Part shown: positions 37,962 through 40,105 of the stretch, one piece after another
How the letters are laid out: every line of letters begins with the position of its first letter
Position numbering within the stretch: the first letter of the stretch is position 1
Assembly (NCBI GenBank): GCA_947425085.1
Contig: CANDYV010000004.1
Location: 1 to 40,105 of the forward strand
DNA length: 40,105 nucleotides
Direction of reading: 5' to 3'
Origin: an uncultured Candidatus Saccharibacteria bacterium
GTDB taxonomy: Bacteria; Patescibacteriota; Saccharimonadia; Saccharimonadales; Saccharimonadaceae
Program-made: the position numbers and the translations under genes
The notes under the pieces: model-generated
What the model was told of the DNA's origin: nothing
Database searches by the model: none
What the model saw: the letters and a program-made list of their open reading frames with translations, nothing else

Positions 37962-38136
37962 TCCGCCCCAGCCGCCGCCCCGCCAAATAAGTTCATAAAT
38001 CCGTTGGGTGGATTTATAAGTCCTTACGATATCGATTTTATTGTAAAAAAGGAATGAGTATGTGCTATATCGTTTCCTGCGTCATGATTCGCAGGCAGGT
38101 TGACTTATTTTGGCGGTTGCGGAGGCTGGAGCGGAG
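37962..38136. repeat. Inverted-repeat-bounded element 3' of FISUMP gene 2 (copy 2)
   Basis: TCCGCCCCAGCCGCCGCCCCGCCAAATAAG ... CTTATTTTGGCGGTTGCGGAGGCTGGAGCGGAG; core AAAAAAGGAATGAGTATGTGCTATATCG. Confidence 0.8.
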
Positions 38137-38242
38137 AAAACCTAGAAATTCCAGAAACCTTCAAGCTCTATCACCATTGTAGAGTTTTATTTTTCTCCAC
38201 CCCTGTTAGCCAATCCCCAAACTCTACAACCGTTGTAGAGTT

Positions 38243-39733
38243 TTACCGGGCGATACAACGGACAGACATACCATAATTCCTAGCATATGTATCGCCTAAC
38301 GGAGTAATAGTGGATGCACCGTTAAACGTCAAGTAATACGCAGTCGTACTGCTCGAAGCTTTCGGAGTAGAAGACCAGTAATATCCTTGGTCGCCAGCAC
38401 GAGCAAATAGCCAGCTGTTATTAGGTTCGACTTTACCACCCCTCACAAAATAATACGGAGAACTAGTTAATACGGCGACATTAGCACCCACAGAACCAGA
38501 GTTTATAAGTCCCTGCAAGCTACCGATACTCGTATCATTCGCTGTTGGCAATCTCCACCCCTTCGGGCAGATTGAATCGCTCGCCTGTCCAGAATAAATC
38601 TCACCACCAGTTCCAGCCGTCGCCGCATTCCAGGAGTAATGATTGCCCAAAATATAATGCGCATTAATATCCGCATTAGCGCTAGTAGGCGTCAAATATG
38701 CAGTAAATTGACTGGTGCAATTCGCTGCGCTATTTTTAGGGTATCCACAATCATTCGCTGTCGTCGGATTAGTGATTCGATAATTTCCCAAGTTCCAAGA
38801 ACGCGCCTGCATCCGGTCGTTCGTGATCGTCGAGCTAGTCGCACTCGTTGCTGTTGTATACCCAGGTGTCCAATTCGCAGTAACGTCTGAATCGCTCGGC
38901 GTCAACGCCTTCGATGTCGACAAATCAAGGTCTAAGTTCTGCGTCATCCAACATTTACCATCCGTCAATTTACCAACCCAATAGTATTTTCCATCGCGCG
39001 CGTCTTTCAGCTGCGCCGTATCGCCGCTTTTCGACGCCGCACAAACCGCCGTTGTCATGTCTTGCATGTTTGCCAACGACGTGAGACCAACTATCTCCAA
39101 CGGCGAAGACACCACACTCATCGTCACCGAATTCCGATAAGTTCCGGCCGGTTTATCTGCACCGATATTCGCCGCAAAGCTCAAAGCATAAGTCGTCGTC
39201 TCACTCGGGATACTTGTCGAAGCATTCGTATAAAGCGTTTCGCCCCGTCCCGCCGTCGAAATCGCCTTATATTGCGCATCATCCGCCACGGTATCCGTAT
39301 TTCGCGCCCAAGCATAGCCCCAGGTATTCGTCGTCATCTCGCCGTACTTCTTCGTTCCAGAAATCGGCGCAATCGTCTCCGTCCCGCCAACTCGCGTCAA
39401 ATTCGCACTACTACTCCCAACATAAACACTATATCCTCCCGAATTCTCCACGCTCACCGTCGCTTTCACTAACAATTTCGCCGACGCACCGGCCGTTGCT
39501 GACGGCGCCATCGATGCCGAGCCCTCCGTCGGACTAAAAGCAATATTCACCGTCGAAATTGTCGTCGCTTGCGGAGAAACTAAATCATCATAATTTTCAC
39601 TATTCTCAATAACTTCTTCCAGCGCACTCGCCCTACCTCCAATAAGTGGATTGACTAATAGAAATGCTAGTAGCAATAAACTTATACAGCTCGCACTCCC
39701 GGCGACATTAACTTTTCTTTGACCTCTTCGCAT
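38243..39733 (-). CDS. Secreted FISUMP-domain surface protein 2
   Basis: Paralog of gene 1: RGQRKVNVAGSASCISLLLLAFLLVNP and KDARDGKYYWVGKLTDGKCWMTQNLDLDL. RBS AAGGAGGG; ATG at 39733. Confidence 0.85.
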   Translation of the reverse strand: MRRGQRKVNVAGSASCISLLLLAFLLVNPLIGGRASALEEVIENSENYDDLVSPQATTISTVNIAFSPTEGSASMAPSATAGASAKLLVKATVSVENSGGYSVYVGSSSANLTRVGGTETIAPISGTKKYGEMTTNTWGYAWARNTDTVADDAQYKAISTAGRGETLYTNASTSIPSETTTYALSFAANIGADKPAGTYRNSVTMSVVSSPLEIVGLTSLANMQDMTTAVCAASKSGDTAQLKDARDGKYYWVGKLTDGKCWMTQNLDLDLSTSKALTPSDSDVTANWTPGYTTATSATSSTITNDRMQARSWNLGNYRITNPTTANDCGYPKNSAANCTSQFTAYLTPTSANADINAHYILGNHYSWNAATAGTGGEIYSGQASDSICPKGWRLPTANDTSIGSLQGLINSGSVGANVAVLTSSPYYFVRGGKVEPNNSWLFARAGDQGYYWSSTPKASSSTTAYYLTFNGASTITPLGDTYARNYGMSVRCIAR

Positions 39734-39952
39734 CACGGCCCTCCTTAAATTGGTTTACGAACACCCGAACGCCGCCACTCCATATAAAAATGACACCGCA
39801 AGGGTGTTCGACAAACTAACCTGTAAGCGAAACGCAATTAACGGATAGCCTGAACCTTACGGTGCCATGTTTTTCGTCAATTACGAATCGCTACTGTATA
39901 TAAAAATATACGCTTACTTTAATGGTTTAATTTGTCGAACACTTTCATTATA
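39734..39952 (-). promoter_or_regulatory. Structured 5' leader and promoter of FISUMP gene 2
   Basis: Minus-strand TATAAT (39947-39952) followed by GAAAGTGTTCGACAAATTAA and blocks shared with leader 1. Confidence 0.75.
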
Positions 39953-40050
39953 ACACACTTTCTAGCCACAAGCACAAAAATCACTAAAGCACGCCGCTCA
40001 ACCTCAAAATCCAACAAAAAATCGCCTATCGGCGCTGATACGAACCCTCA

Positions 40051-40105
40051 TGGTGATTCCGGCGGGAGTCGAACCCGCGATTTTCTGGATGAGAACCAGA
40101 CGTCC
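40051..40105 (-). tRNA. tRNA-Glu (CTC), 5' part cut off by the window end
   Basis: Minus strand GGACGTCTGGTTCTCATCCAGAAAATCGCGGGTTCGACTCCCGCCGGAATCACCA. Confidence 0.85.

Noticed and set aside
1-40105. CRISPR arrays, transposases or prophage genes
   Set aside because: No regularly spaced identical repeats and no cas, transposase, integrase or phage structural proteins were found.

Overview
This 40.1 kb window is densely coding and looks like a reduced bacterial genome of the Candidatus Saccharibacteria/Patescibacteria type. That taxonomic guess is inferred from gene content only. Recognisable genes include murL (partial)-murD, prfB, ftsE-ftsX-CHAP hydrolase-S41 protease, glutaredoxin, smpB, xth, two GT4 glycosyltransferases, metK, a GntR/ABC operon, a NatAB-like ABC pair, a Y-family polymerase, an ArsR/P-type ATPase pair, a sortase, gltX, a DUF3048 protein, two FISUMP-domain surface proteins and two tRNAs. 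The strongest unexplained signals are non-coding. (1) Two copies of a riboswitch-like module upstream of glutaredoxin and gltX: three nested, covarying stems followed by a perfect 16-bp hairpin that ends on the ATG and contains an extended -10. (2) A ~210-nt leader shared by both FISUMP genes, with covarying helices, a possible pseudoknot and mutually exclusive pairings. (3) A ~180-200 bp inverted-repeat element 3' of both FISUMP genes. (4) A leaderless-promoter grammar, TGnTATAAT-N6/7-ATG, at about ten genes. (5) A leaderless 13-aa leader ORF before a structured 5' leader and a frameshifted duplicated-domain gene. (6) A C9 tract in a leaderless ORF that reaches the next ABC gene only after a 1-nt change. 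(7) A strand-biased AACTTAT 7-mer. No computation was run; pairings and counts were done by eye.
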